Origin: Brachionus manjavacas
Lineage: Eukaryota; Rotifera; Eurotatoria; Ploima; Brachionidae
Reading direction: 5' to 3'
Length of the DNA stretch: 64,000 nt
Assembly (NCBI GenBank): GCA_019054805.1
Contig: JAHQIY010000001.1
Span: forward strand, 3,672,501 to 3,736,500
Positions 1-10,522 of the stretch are shown piece by piece. Each line of letters begins with the position of its first letter. Within the stretch, counting starts at the first letter, position 1. The notes under the pieces were generated by a model. That model made no database searches, had not been told where the DNA came from, and saw nothing but the letters and a program-made list of their open reading frames with translations. The translations under genes and the position numbers were made by a program.

Positions 1-129
1 TATCATAATTCTTTAAGAGCTTTTTTCATAAAATTTTGGTTTGATTTACAAAAATTTGGATCGAGAAATTGGAATAATTTAATTTAAAAAGAAATGCAAA
101 ACAAAATTTTTTGGATAAAATTGTGTTGA

Positions 130-934
130 CAAATTCTTCTTCTGAATCATGAATCAACATCTTCAAAAACTCGATATCTATTCATTCATCTGTATCTATT
201 ACTCACAAAAGCTGTGAAATCTGAAGTGCCAAATGCTTTAATTTATTGGGATATAAGTCCATGGCTTGGTGTAGAAGGTATGAGAACTTGGTGGGGTTAT
301 TTCGAAATAGCTCATACAGATTTTATTCATACTAGTGGTGGGAGTGTAATTATTTTTTCGTTTTATGTTTCATTTTTTTCAAAATTTTTATTTTTAAGAC
401 CTGATTTACCCCAAATTAGACTAAATGAACTTGAATGGCGTTTTATGAGCAATTTAACTAAAAAATATATAATATCCAATTGTGGTTACGGGGTTGGTGG
501 AGCAAATATTAGTAATTTAATTTAATAAAGTATTTTAATATTTAATTTGAAATTTCAACAAAAACCTTAAGACGACTATGATTCATGGGTCAGTGGTAAT
601 AATTTGAACAGTAGAATCAGTGATGCGCTGATTGATGTTACTATTGCAAGTGGCAATAGAATTATTCCAAGATTTGATTTTAATTGCAAAGAATACTTTA
701 AAAAAAAAACATCATTTCAATTTATAAATTATTCATCTTTAAAATTTTTTTCGTTGTTTTAATATTAATCTAATCAGAGTTGTTTTTAAGTCACAAGTAT
801 TAAGTTAACTATAAGTGCCTAACATTTTTTTCTCTATTTTAATTTTTCTTTCTTATGATAGTTCATCCAACTCACTATATTCGAGTTTCTTTCGAACCAT
901 ATATCGAAGAAGACTGCAAAGCTAGAACTTTTTA
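130..934 (+). CDS. Unassigned coding exons, gene partial at left edge
   Basis: I do not recognise this gene. Three stretches look coding. The first (about 211-503) reads through WDISPWLGVEGMRTWWGYF and EIAHTDFIHTSGG. The second (from 571, after an AAG acceptor) contains DDYDSWVSGNNLNSR and SGNRIIPRFDFNCKEYF. The third (from about 863, after TTATGATAG) reads HPTHYIRVSFEPYIEEDCK and ends at a TAA. The first open stretch runs over a T-rich segment (about 341-393) that looks like a short intron, but removing it as a GT-AG intron breaks the frame, so the model is unresolved and the gene could be decayed. The aromatic-rich, Gly-rich composition would suit a secreted carbohydrate-active enzyme, and a cellulose-binding gene lies 3.7 kb downstream, but this link is speculation. 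The 5' end lies outside the window. Confidence 0.3.
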
Positions 935-1316
935 AGGTCTTTTAGTGCATTAGAAGAGAAGATTTATTATTTTTTATTTTTAAGAGTTATTTACAAAAAA
1001 ATTAGAGATGACTGATGTTATTTTACATCTTTAAATCCCTGATGATAAAACTCGAAAGAATTATTTTAATGATATACAGTAATGCTATGATAAGTGCCTT
1101 TTTGGTAAATTTACGTAATTTTACGAAAATTGAGATAATCTTACGAGTAAATTGGAAAATGAAACAATCTAAAGAAATCATACTTATCGAAAGAAAAGGA
1201 AGATCCAGAGACAAACAATCGTGATATTGAATACGTATTTGCATTACAAGTAACTTTATGAGAATACAACTGTTTTCAAACAAAACAGTTGATAATTTTG
1301 GATTAAGATGATTTGA

Positions 1317-1720
1317 TAGAATCGGTAAAGACTTGGTATTTGGATTACCAGTAGCAGAAGAAAGATTTACTGGAATAATGGTAATTACCGAATACTTAAC
1401 CAAGTTACCTTTTGCTGTACATTTGGACCACCAAAAGTATTCACGTCTGATCAAAGTACAAAATTTAGCAACCAAATTGTTGATAACCTTATAAGACGAG
1501 TCGTGTCTAAGCATGCCATTTGCTAACCACCTTAGAACCGATGGTCAAGTTGAGCGCTTGAACAAGAAAATAGTCGGTTGTTTAAGAAAACATTGTGAAA
1601 TGTAGTCTCCGTAGTATGACCAATACCTCCACATATATTCCAAACAGGGACTTCACACATGACTAAATGAAAAGCCAGAATAAAAAACGATTTATATAAG
1701 TTGGCTAGTGTGTAATAGTT
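1317..1720 (+). pseudogene. Ty3/gypsy-type integrase remnant
   Basis: This is a fragment of a retrotransposon integrase core. Readable pieces are RIGKDLVFGLPVAEERFTG followed by MVITEYLTKLPFAV (about 1317-1417), then after a frame change FGPPKVFTSDQSTKF (from 1422), then TDGQVERLNKK (from about 1537). These match the integrase order: first catalytic Asp region, the GPPK..SDQ..F block, then the TDGQ.ER.N block with the catalytic Glu. About 30 codons normally found between LPFAV and FGPPK are missing, there are frame changes, and there is no surrounding gag, reverse transcriptase or LTR. It is dead debris, not a gene. A 163-residue open frame on the opposite strand here (1023-1514) is only a shadow. 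Confidence 0.8.
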
Positions 1721-1932
1721 TAGACTCTTTCTTTTGTTTTATTTTTTATTAAGCTCAGCCGTGAACTACAACGCTGTTTTATCTCATCAACCATTGGTGT
1801 AAAGATGAATAAGAAAATATACTATAGAACTTGATTTCCTTTTGACTCTTTTAATTTCCTCTTCCCTAATTAAATCAAAGTCGATGTTTTCTTAATTTTA
1901 TTTAGTGAAGACAACTTTATATTATAATAAAG

Positions 1933-3218
1933 TTGGTTTAATTTTTTGTGTTTGAATGACAAAATGTATCCAATGTTGAAATAACATTAAAAAGTGCGAT
2001 GGTTCAAATATTTTTTCAGTTTCAAAAAAAAAATAATTTTAAGTTAAAATTGCAAACATTTTCATATTTGAAATTAAACTCTTTGCTGGTGAAGAATGAG
2101 TTTAATTTTTGCTTGGAAATTTGAAAAAAAATATTGAAAATTCTTTTCTAACTTTTAATCAATTCTTTTATTTGTTTTTTACCGAGAAAATGCTCCTTCA
2201 GAATATAAACACATGAAAAAACTAAAAAAAAAGTTAAATAATATAAAATAAAGAAAAAATGAATTAAAAAAAAAAAGATAAATAATTCATTCAGATTAAA
2301 TTTTATATTCAATCGTTGAAGAACTGGGTCTAGTCGGTTAGTTGAACCAAATTTCACATATTATCCGAAAAATTCTTGTTCCCAGATATTTTGAACTATT
2401 GGTTCATCCAATTTTTTTGTGCAAAATAGAATTAGGGTGAACAATTTTTAGATTATGAGAACAAATTGAAAAAAGCTATATAATAGAATGCCTAATTCTC
2501 GAAACTGATATAAAAATTAGTTCATAATTATTTTATTTTTAATTTGAAGGAGCTTTAAAAATAGCTTAGCATTTGCTCTGATCTGGTTGACTTGGTATTA
2601 CTCTTTCAACAATTTCAAACACCTAAATGCGCTCTCTTCTTAAATCTTTGCCTTTCAGCATTAAATACTAAAAATTAAAGAAAGTTAAAACTAATTTTTC
2701 ACCCTTTAAGAGTTTGACTTAGGGGGACATAGATTCATCTATTTCGCAAAATTTCCCTTCCGTCCAACTTTAAATTTTCTATGTAATTATTTTTTATCAT
2801 TACATTAGCTTTTTTCTAAATAAATGAAAAAATTCAAGATAAGTGAACAATTTTTAGATTAGGTGAACTAATAGTTCATAAAACCTGAGAACAAGAATTA
2901 ATCCAGGAACAGGTGAACCATAGTTTACCTAACCGACTAGACACGAAAAACTTTGTTTTCTTCTTAAAAAATTTTCCATTTTTTAAGAAAAACAGAGCGT
3001 AGATAGTTTTATAAACTACAAATATTATCTTAAGGATCATCATATCACAAACCCAAAGTCCAAATTTATAAAAAAACACAAAGTTTTTCATGCTAAGAAT
3101 ATTAACTTAAAATTATTTTTTTTTTGAATCTGAAAAAAATATTTGAAACCTCGCACTTTTTCAATGTTATTTCAACATTAGATACATTTTGTAATTCAAA
3201 CACAAAAAATTAAACCAA
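1933..3218. mobile_element. Fold-back / long-TIR non-autonomous DNA element
   Basis: About 110 bp at 1933-2050 reappears in reverse complement at 3105-3218 with only scattered mismatches: both arms run from TTGGTTTAATTTTTTGTGTT through AATGTTGAAATAACATT to TTTTAAGTT. A second, more diverged inverted pair lies inside: CTAGTCGGTTAG near 2331 against CTAACCGACTAG near 2930, continuing about 100 bp towards the centre (TTCTTGTTC, TGAACTATTGGTTCA). The centre is AT-rich and carries no transposase. The terminal arms indicate a non-autonomous DNA transposon. I could not define a clear target-site duplication, so the superfamily is unknown. Confidence 0.8.
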
Positions 3219-4677
3219 TTATTTGTATATTTGTATATTTCTTATTCTTTTAATCATTTGATTCAATTATAAAATGAAAATAATTAAGTAATTCATAGAA
3301 ATAGTACTGAAAACAGACTTGTGCGTAAGTCATTAAGTCAAACCCAAGTCACGAACTTAACTAATAAAATTTTTTGTTCAGTACAATCTTTGACTTCACT
3401 AAAAAAATGACTTAAATTTTTGATTAACTCACAAGTCTGACTAAAACCACAGTGTATGTTATCAAAAGTGCCATTTATCTTCATTTATTTATTCAAAAAA
3501 CTACTAATTTAATAATATTTTAACAAGAAATACACTTATAATTAAAATATCATGATTTTTTTGGAATTTTGTTATTTATAATTATATTTTTAAATGCAAT
3601 CAACTAAATGAATTATTTCAAAATGGTGGTTTGTTTTATATAATTCTTGATTTAAGTTTTAGCTATTTAAACAAAGGAATGAAAAAACTAATTATGTTAA
3701 GTTGATAGATTTTGATTGTTTTTCATCTAATGTGTAGATAGCTTTTAGAATTTTCTATTTGAATTGTCGAAATGAATCAATTTTCAATTTATGGCGTCAA
3801 TTCTTCTCGGTTTAAGATTTTTTTTGAAAAGCAATTTCTAAAATTTAATTTAAAATCTGGAATTTTTCATTTGGAAATCAAATAAACTTGAAATTTTATT
3901 TGATAGAAAGTCTGTTAGGGAAAATAGTATGTATCTAATTATCATTTTTTTTAATTGGCCTAATTGGTAATCTAACTGCTTGTAATTCTTTTCAAATAAA
4001 TTGTATCATTTATTGACTTATTCAAATCACATAATAAGATAGACAATAATTAGTTTTTTTGTGAAAAAAAAATGTTATAGATTCTAATAAAGAATTAGAT
4101 TTTTTATTTCTTTTAATGATAAAAACGTTAAAATATGTCAATTTACTTGACCGATCTCAATTTGGGCCATTTTACATATTCTAAAGTAAAAATTAATTTA
4201 TATTTATAGAGATAAAAAAGGTAAGATGATTTTAATTGAATTGATAATTTTTCCAAAATTTTCGATGAGAAAACATTTCAAATGTTATCCATTTCTTGAA
4301 TAATAAAAAAATAATTTTTTGTCAAAATTTATAATCAAATTTCCTTTTAACTAAGAAATTATTAATAAAAATGAGAAATATACAATTTTCTGTAACAGAA
4401 TTGCATAATTTATGTATGGATAATCAAATAAATTTTTCAAAACGATTCTTTATAGAAAAGTAAACAGTAAGATGTAATTGAAGTAAAAATCATGTAATTA
4501 AAAATGATAAAAGAAAGACATTCAGGCGTTAGGAATTCGGAAAAAAAATTTTTATACAAGAATTAAAGAGGTAACGACAAAAATAAAATATATTTCAGCA
4601 AAGTAAATGAGCAAAAAAAATATAAACAAAATTAAAATACTAGAAAAAGGTAACTTGTATTTCATTTAGAAAATAAA
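3219..4677. other. AT-rich non-coding, upstream of the CBM1 gene
   Basis: No open frame with family signal was found. An imperfect hairpin with CAGACTTGTG (3314-3323) pairing with CACAAGTCTG (3430-3439), flanked by GTACTGAA / TTCAGTAC, may be a small MITE relic. The end of the stretch should hold the promoter of the gene at 4678. A splice-acceptor-like TTGTATTTCATTTAG ends at 4669, nine bases before its ATG. Confidence 0.5.
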
Positions 4678-7371
4678 ATGATAATTTTGAAGATTTTATT
4701 TTTTCATTTAATGCTAAATTTAGCTAAAAATCAAGCCATTTTAATCGATGTAAAATCTGAAAAAAGAAACGTGATCTTATCAAATACCATATTCAAAAAC
4801 TTAACGACTGAAATTGCTTCAAATTTCCCTAAAATACCTGTTTGGGAACCTTGCGGAGGTGAAGGTCACTTCGGGGGTACTGAATGTGATGAATCTTCAA
4901 TCTGTATAGAAAAAAATGACGGGTTTTCACGTTGTGAACCAAAAGCAAATGATCCAAGCAGGATAAATGAATGGGAACAGTGTGGAGGTATAACATATAA
5001 CGGAAATATTCTATGTCAAGAATGGCTTACATGTGTAAAGATTCACAACTGGTATTCTCAATGCGAATTTATTGATCGAAACAACATAAAACCAGAATCA
5101 GATAAAATACCCGTTTGGGAAAGCTGTGGTGGAGTAGGGCACAGTGGTGAAACAGAATGTGACGATTCTTCAAATTGTATAGAAAAAAATGAATGGTATT
5201 TTCGTTGTGAACCAAAACAAAATGACCCAAATAGAGTAAATGAATGGGATCAATGTAATGGAATTAATTATTTGGGAAATTCCATATGTCAAGCTTGGTT
5301 AACTTGTGTGAAAAAAAATAACTGGTTTTGGCAATGTGAAAAATATTTAATTCGGACAATCTCTAAAATCCCGGTTAATTCCACAATGTTTACTACAATG
5401 AAAACTTCGAGTGATTTTACGCTTCCGACAACAACGGTAAATTCAACTTGGATATCACCAAATGCTTCATCGCACTATCCTCACGAGACCACACTGAATA
5501 GCACAATTAATTCTACCTTTCCTTCAACAATAGGATTCACTAACGGAACCACTACGGAAACAACAGAAAATACCTTCAGTGTAACAACAGTTTCTTCCAC
5601 TCCATTAACCACTTCTGACCTTCCAGTGACTTCCACAATTTTTACTACAATGAACACTTCTAGTGATTATACGCTTCCGACAGCAACGGTAAATTCAACT
5701 TGGATATCACCAAATGCTTCATCGCACTATCCTCACGAGACCACACTGAATAGCACAATTAATTCTACCTTTCCTTCAACAATAGGATTCACTAACGGAA
5801 CCACTACGGAAACAACAGAAAATACCTTCAGTGTAACAACAGTTTCTTCCACTCCATTAACCACTTCTGACCTTCCAGTGACTTCCACAATTTTTACTAC
5901 AATGAACACTTCTAGTGATTATACGCTTCCGACAGCAACGGTAAATTCAACTTGGATATCACCAAATGCTTCATCGCACTATCCTCACGAGACCACACTG
6001 AATAGCACAATTAATTCTACCTTTCCTTCAACAATAGGATTCACTAACGGAACCACTACGGAAACAACAGAAAATACCTTCAGTGTAACAACAGTTTCTT
6101 CCACTCCATTAACCACTTCTGACCTTCCAGTGACTTCCACAATTTTTACTACAATGAAAACTTCGAGTGATTTTACGCTTCCGACAACAACGGTAAATTC
6201 AACTTGGATATCACCAAATGCTTCATCGCACTATCCTCACGAGACCACACTGAATAGCACAATTAATTCTACCTTTCCTTCAACAATAGGATTCACTAAC
6301 GGAACCACTACGGAAACTACAGAAAATACCTTCAGTGTAACAACAGTTTCTTCCACTCCATTTACCACTTCTGACCTTCCAGTGACTTCCACAATTTTTA
6401 CTACAATGAAAACTTCGAGTGATTTTACGCTTCCGACAACAACGGTAAATTCAACTTGGATATCACCAAATGCTTCATCGCACTATCCTCACGAGACCAC
6501 ACTGAATAGCACAATTAATTCTACCTTTCCTTCAACAATAGGATTCACTAACGGAACCACTACGGAAACAACAGAAAATACCTTCAGTGTAACAACAGTT
6601 TCTTCCACTCCATTAACCACTTCTGACCTTCCAGTGACTTCCACAATTTTTACTACAATGAAAACTTCGAGTGATTTTACGCTTCCGACAACAACGGTAA
6701 ATTCAACTTGGATATCACCAAATGCTTCATCGCACTATCCTCACGAGACCACACTGAATAGCACAATTAATTCTACCTTTCCTTCAACAATAGGATTCAC
6801 TAACGGAACCACTACGGAAACAACAGAAAATACCTTCAGTGTAACAACAGTTTCTTCCACTCCATTAACCACTTCTGACCTTCCAGTGACTTCCACAATT
6901 TTTACTACAATGAAAACTTCGAGTGATTTTACGCTTCCGACAACAACGGTAAATTCAACTTGGATATCACCAAATGCTTCATCGCACTATCCTCACGAGA
7001 CCACACTGAATAGCACAATTAATTCTACCTTTCCTTCAACAATAGGATTCACTAACGGAACCACTACGGAAACAACAGAAAATACCTTCAGTGTAACAAC
7101 AGTTTCTTCCACTCCATTAACCACTTCTGACCTTCCAGTGACTTCCACAATTTTTACTACAATGCACACTTCAATTGAATCTACAGTTGACAGTTCTTTT
7201 CCATCTTCTTTCGATTCTTCCTCATTGACAACCATGGAAACATCTTTTTTTTATTTTACATCTAATTCTATAATTACTTCCTCCCTTGTCACTAATAGTC
7301 CCTTTGAGGATTTTTCGGTTAAGGTCTTGCAGCATTTTCAATGGCTTATTGATGCTTCTAATTCAGTATAA
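4678..7371 (+). CDS. Secreted protein with four CBM1 modules and mucin-like repeats
   Basis: Single-exon gene, 897 residues. Residues 1-20 are hydrophobic (MIILKILFFHLMLNLAKNQA) and fit a signal peptide. Four CBM1 (fungal-type cellulose-binding) modules follow at about 56-87, 99-130, 147-178 and 190-221. In module 1 the cysteines are at 59, 70, 76 and 86: spacing 11, 6, 10, exactly the CBM1 pattern, with the family blocks CGG, G.TEC and N..YSQC. A Trp begins each module and one or two aromatics precede the last Cys, the positions that form the flat cellulose-binding face. Modules 1 and 3 resemble each other, as do 2 and 4, so a two-module unit was duplicated. From residue 234 come seven 84-residue Ser/Thr-rich repeats with many N-X-S/T sequons, then a unique tail of about 75 residues. 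No catalytic domain, transmembrane segment or GPI signal is visible. Expected role: an extracellular, heavily glycosylated cellulose- or chitin-binding protein. CBM1 is typical of fungi and rare in animals, so horizontal origin is plausible. Confidence 0.9.
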   Translation: MIILKILFFHLMLNLAKNQAILIDVKSEKRNVILSNTIFKNLTTEIASNFPKIPVWEPCGGEGHFGGTECDESSICIEKNDGFSRCEPKANDPSRINEWEQCGGITYNGNILCQEWLTCVKIHNWYSQCEFIDRNNIKPESDKIPVWESCGGVGHSGETECDDSSNCIEKNEWYFRCEPKQNDPNRVNEWDQCNGINYLGNSICQAWLTCVKKNNWFWQCEKYLIRTISKIPVNSTMFTTMKTSSDFTLPTTTVNSTWISPNASSHYPHETTLNSTINSTFPSTIGFTNGTTTETTENTFSVTTVSSTPLTTSDLPVTSTIFTTMNTSSDYTLPTATVNSTWISPNASSHYPHETTLNSTINSTFPSTIGFTNGTTTETTENTFSVTTVSSTPLTTSDLPVTSTIFTTMNTSSDYTLPTATVNSTWISPNASSHYPHETTLNSTINSTFPSTIGFTNGTTTETTENTFSVTTVSSTPLTTSDLPVTSTIFTTMKTSSDFTLPTTTVNSTWISPNASSHYPHETTLNSTINSTFPSTIGFTNGTTTETTENTFSVTTVSSTPFTTSDLPVTSTIFTTMKTSSDFTLPTTTVNSTWISPNASSHYPHETTLNSTINSTFPSTIGFTNGTTTETTENTFSVTTVSSTPLTTSDLPVTSTIFTTMKTSSDFTLPTTTVNSTWISPNASSHYPHETTLNSTINSTFPSTIGFTNGTTTETTENTFSVTTVSSTPLTTSDLPVTSTIFTTMKTSSDFTLPTTTVNSTWISPNASSHYPHETTLNSTINSTFPSTIGFTNGTTTETTENTFSVTTVSSTPLTTSDLPVTSTIFTTMHTSIESTVDSSFPSSFDSSSLTTMETSFFYFTSNSIITSSLVTNSPFEDFSVKVLQHFQWLIDASNSV
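5377..7140 (+). repeat. Seven in-frame tandem copies of a 252-bp coding unit
   Basis: Copies start at 5377, 5629, 5881, 6133, 6385, 6637 and 6889; a partial eighth begins at 7141. The copies are almost identical. Copies 2 and 3 share a variant encoding NTSSDYTLPTAT, while 1, 4, 5, 6 and 7 encode KTSSDFTLPTTT. Copy 4 has Phe instead of Leu in STPLTT. Each unit carries at least five N-glycosylation sequons. Near-identity with shared variant blocks points to recent unequal crossing-over or gene conversion. Confidence 0.98.
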
Positions 7372-7429
7372 TTTTTTTTTCATCGTATTTTTTCTTAATT
7401 AATTTTTTAATCTTGATCATTTGTTATTC

Positions 7430-7690
7430 GAGATTTTAGAGTGTTCCGAAAGTCTGCGAATAGTTTTATTGTCAAATTTTTTAGCAATGGCATCTACTGT
7501 CATAATTTTGAGAGCAAATGCTTCGACCAATTTAGTAAAATAATCAGTAAAGTAGTTGCTGAAATAGTAGTGCTTAACTCTACGATTTCCACGTAATTTA
7601 CGTAATTTTTCACTCTTTGTATTATTCTTATCAATAAAATCTATTGCTTAACTTTGTCCATGTTTATGCGCGACCAAGATGTGAATCTGT
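7430..7690 (-). pseudogene. Second Ty3/gypsy integrase remnant
   Basis: Read on the minus strand, 7548 down to 7473 encodes TDYFTKLVEAFALKIMTVDA, the block around the second half of the integrase core (family pattern: DYFTKW.EA..L). A weaker AIDFIDK-like piece lies upstream (towards 7640). There is no intact frame, no second catalytic block and no LTR. It is a different copy from the remnant at 1.3-1.7 kb, in the opposite orientation. Confidence 0.6.
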
Positions 7691-7989
7691 TAAATTTATT
7701 TTTTGTATTTTTTTTCAAGTTTTTTTTTTAAAAGGCTTTTTCTAATCGAGATTGGTTGGTTTTATAACATAATTTAATTAAATTAGTTTAATCTGATTTA
7801 TAATATTTTGGTATTTTTTTTCCATTTAGTTTCTCCAAATTTTAAAATGCTTGGATATTTTTAATCTTCATACTAGAAAAATACAATTTTACTAATCCGG
7901 TATTGAAAATGAAAATTTTTGATGTTGGAAATTTTTATATTTCCGGAAACTTATATTTGGTATTAGGTTTGTTAATAGTATTTCATTTT

Positions 7990-8175
7990 TTTTATTAAGT
8001 GCAACATTAAAAGTTGCATTAACTGCCAAAGTCTGCCAGCTTTGTCCTAAATCTCTTCAAAATGCACTTTGTTGCATTTGCATGTTTAAGTTTAAACGAT
8101 AAGAAAAAAAGTAATTTAATTTTTTTACTCTTTTTTCCGTTCTTGTTATCATTCTGTACTGAATTTCACAAAACA
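7990..8175 (+). mobile_element. Truncated hAT-like MITE (right part)
   Basis: The stretch ends in TACTGAATTTCACAAAAC (to 8174), the same terminal sequence found at 60346 and 61963. Inside it shares the AAGTTGCAT and GTCTGC motifs of the complete copy at 59986-60346. No matching left end was found, so the copy is 5'-truncated or has lost its left end by decay. Confidence 0.6.
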
Positions 8176-8980
8176 ATTTAAATTTTAATATCTTAATAAT
8201 TTAAGATTTAATCTTTTAAACTACAATAATAAACATCTCTATTTAATCAAACGGCAAAACCTTCATAATAATACATTTTTCGTCAAATTTTAGGATCGAT
8301 TCTCATCATTTAAACATTATTAAGAATATCTAATTCAAAAAATACATCAAACCAACTTCGATTATCTGGAATTTTCGATATTCCGACCAAATATAAAATA
8401 AATTGAGAATTTATTTTAATTATCCGATGTTAATACAATCAAACAAAATTTTTAAAAATACTATGCAATAATGATAAATAAAATTTTTTATTTTTATTAT
8501 TTTTTCAAAATTAAAAAGACTCTGAGTAACAAAACTCCTCCCGCCATTAAATTATTACATTAAAATTAAGATTTTTAGGATTTCGATAAATAAAAAAATG
8601 GATTTGCAGTTTTTAAGTATAAATAAAAAGAGATAAATGAATAGACACTTAATTTATAAAAAAATGTTGTTTTCGGAAATACACTTGATTATTTCTTCTC
8701 AAATTTAATAAAGTGGTGCTTTTTTACTTAAGACTCTAGAGCTGTTGACAAAAAAGTCAAAATAATACTTTAGTAGATCACTCATAAATGAATTATAAAA
8801 TTAGAGTATTTTATAATGTAATTAATTTGTATAAAATCGTGTTTCGGTTTTTTTTAATGTCCTCTAAAAATTTGTCCATAAACTCCGAAGGTGTATCAGA
8901 AGGAAATAAAGCGAAATTAGTATAAAGGACATCAATTAAAAAAAATTCACACATAATAACAATGGAATCATGTGAATTTT

Positions 8981-10330
8981 TTTAATAATAATAGTTAATA
9001 ATAGTTAATAATAATAATAATAGTTTATATTCTAGTTTAACTAAATTAACAAAGCCGAACGATTTACTTAGTCCCGCTATAGACTTTTGATTCTTTTAGT
9101 TTATTTCTACCGACGTATTTGATTTGGTTGATATTCTTTATTAGATGTTTCCGTTACACAGTAATATGCCTCTTTTTCACAAAATTGATATTTATGCTTC
9201 TTTATTTTTAAATGTATAGACCATTGACTTTTCTTGTATTTCTGCGTCAACCGGCATTGTCTAGTCTGTTTTTGAACTGATTGATCAAACTTGATGTTAC
9301 AACCGACGTTGGTAACGCATTCCATTTATTAACCATTTATTAACTTTTCTGTTAGATAAGAAAATTCGCCTTACTTCACATTTTGTTAACTGCGAGCGAA
9401 TTCGATACTTAGTTCGCCTAACACCTCCACTTGGACCATCATTATTCACTGAAGCACTTAACTCTGCATCATAATACAAATTTACTTAATTTAATTTGTT
9501 TTGAATTTTATAAAATTGTATCATATCTCCAAGCTGTCGCCTTTCTAATCCCAGATTAGCTAGCCTTGACTTATTATTCAAATTTCTAATTTGTGGAACT
9601 AATTTCGTTACCCGCCTTTGAACTTGTTCAAGTTTATATATATCCTTTTTTAAGTAAGGATTCCAGGCAGACACACAGAATTCTAGATGCGGTCTATCAA
9701 ATGTTTTTTAAAGTTGCAAGAATGATTGGGCATCCAAATACACAAATGTTTTCTTGAGTATTCCAAGCATGTTGTTGGCTTTATTAACACAGCTTTCAAT
9801 TTGGTCATTCCATTTGAGTTTGTTGTTCACCATTTCACCAAGGTCGCGCTCAGTAGTAGTCTCGGCTAATTGAACTCTGAAATCATTCGCATTTACCATT
9901 TATATTCCTTGTTTACCAAAATTCGAGTTGCAAATATACATTACTTTACACTTGGACTGATTGAACTTCATTCTCCAGCACTTCGACCACTCAACCATCT
10001 TGTCAATGACCTCTTGTATAAGTATTTGATCTCTAGTATTACTTATGAACAAAACACTGATCAATTTGCTGTCAATCGCAAACACCTTACAAAATTGACT
10101 AACAAGTTCCGGCAAGTCATTTATGAAGATCAAGAATAGTAGCGGACCAAGAACTGAACCCTGTGGGACCCCACTTATCTGATTCGTACTTACCAATTAC
10201 TACTCTCTACTTCCTATTGTGTAGAAAGTTTTCGAGCCATGCCAAAAGCTTACCAGTGAACCCATAACTCTTTAGTTTAATTTTTAAAAGCTTGAAACAC
10301 GGTCAAAGGCTTTAATGAACATTGTTTTGG
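8981..10330 (-). pseudogene. CR1/Jockey-like LINE, degenerate 3' half of reverse transcriptase
   Basis: On the minus strand the fragment begins with FIKAFDRV (RT motif A, near 10315), followed by SGVPQGSVLGPLLFLIFIND (motif B, about 10170 down). Next comes FAIDSKL, where active elements have FADD..L, so the first catalytic Asp of motif C is lost. Downstream pieces read ERDLGEMVNNKLKW (9708-9899) and LEQVQRRVTKLVP (9486-9674), the usual post-RT blocks of this clade. Stops and frame changes separate the pieces. The 3' end (lower coordinates) finishes in a run of ATT/AAT triplets at about 8983-9028, the kind of short-repeat tail such elements leave. 5'-truncated and dead. Confidence 0.85.
8983..9028. 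repeat. AAT/AGTT microsatellite at the LINE 3' tail
   Basis: AATAATAATAGTTAATAATA-type triplet repeats. They lie exactly where the 3' end of the minus-strand LINE is expected and are probably its tail. Confidence 0.8.
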
Positions 10331-10522
10331 AAAAAAATTACTTCTTTTTTATATTGAATTTATTTTTGGTTATTTTCGTTTAAAAAAAGTAACAAAAATA
10401 AATAAATTTTGTACAATGTCCTAAAATTTGACTTTTTTATTTTTTTCTTAATTCTGGATTATCAAGTTTTCGACAAATTTTAATTGTCGGACCAAATGGA
10501 TCGGATTATCGAAGGTTGACTG

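Larger units (their letters stand above)
8345..10522. mobile_element. Pogo/Tigger-like element defined by its TIRs, interrupted by a LINE
   Basis: The right end, read inward, is CAGTCAACCTTCGATAATCC, typical of pogo/Tigger-class termini, flanked by TA at 10523-10524. The left end (from 8345, flanked by TA at 8343-8344) reads CATCAAACCAACTTCGATTA and carries the same TTCGAT.ATC and TCCGACCAAAT motifs. No transposase was recognised between them; the interior is occupied by the LINE fragment at 8981-10330. Pairing of the two ends as one element is an inference from similarity and orientation. Confidence 0.5.

Noticed and set aside
5377-7140. Regular repeats considered as a CRISPR array
   Set aside because: Units are 252 bp, contiguous without spacers, and encode protein in a eukaryotic gene.
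6993-7235. 80-residue open frame on the minus strand inside the mucin-like repeats
   Set aside because: It is antisense to a confirmed repeat-coding frame and exists only because the repeat has few stops on that strand.
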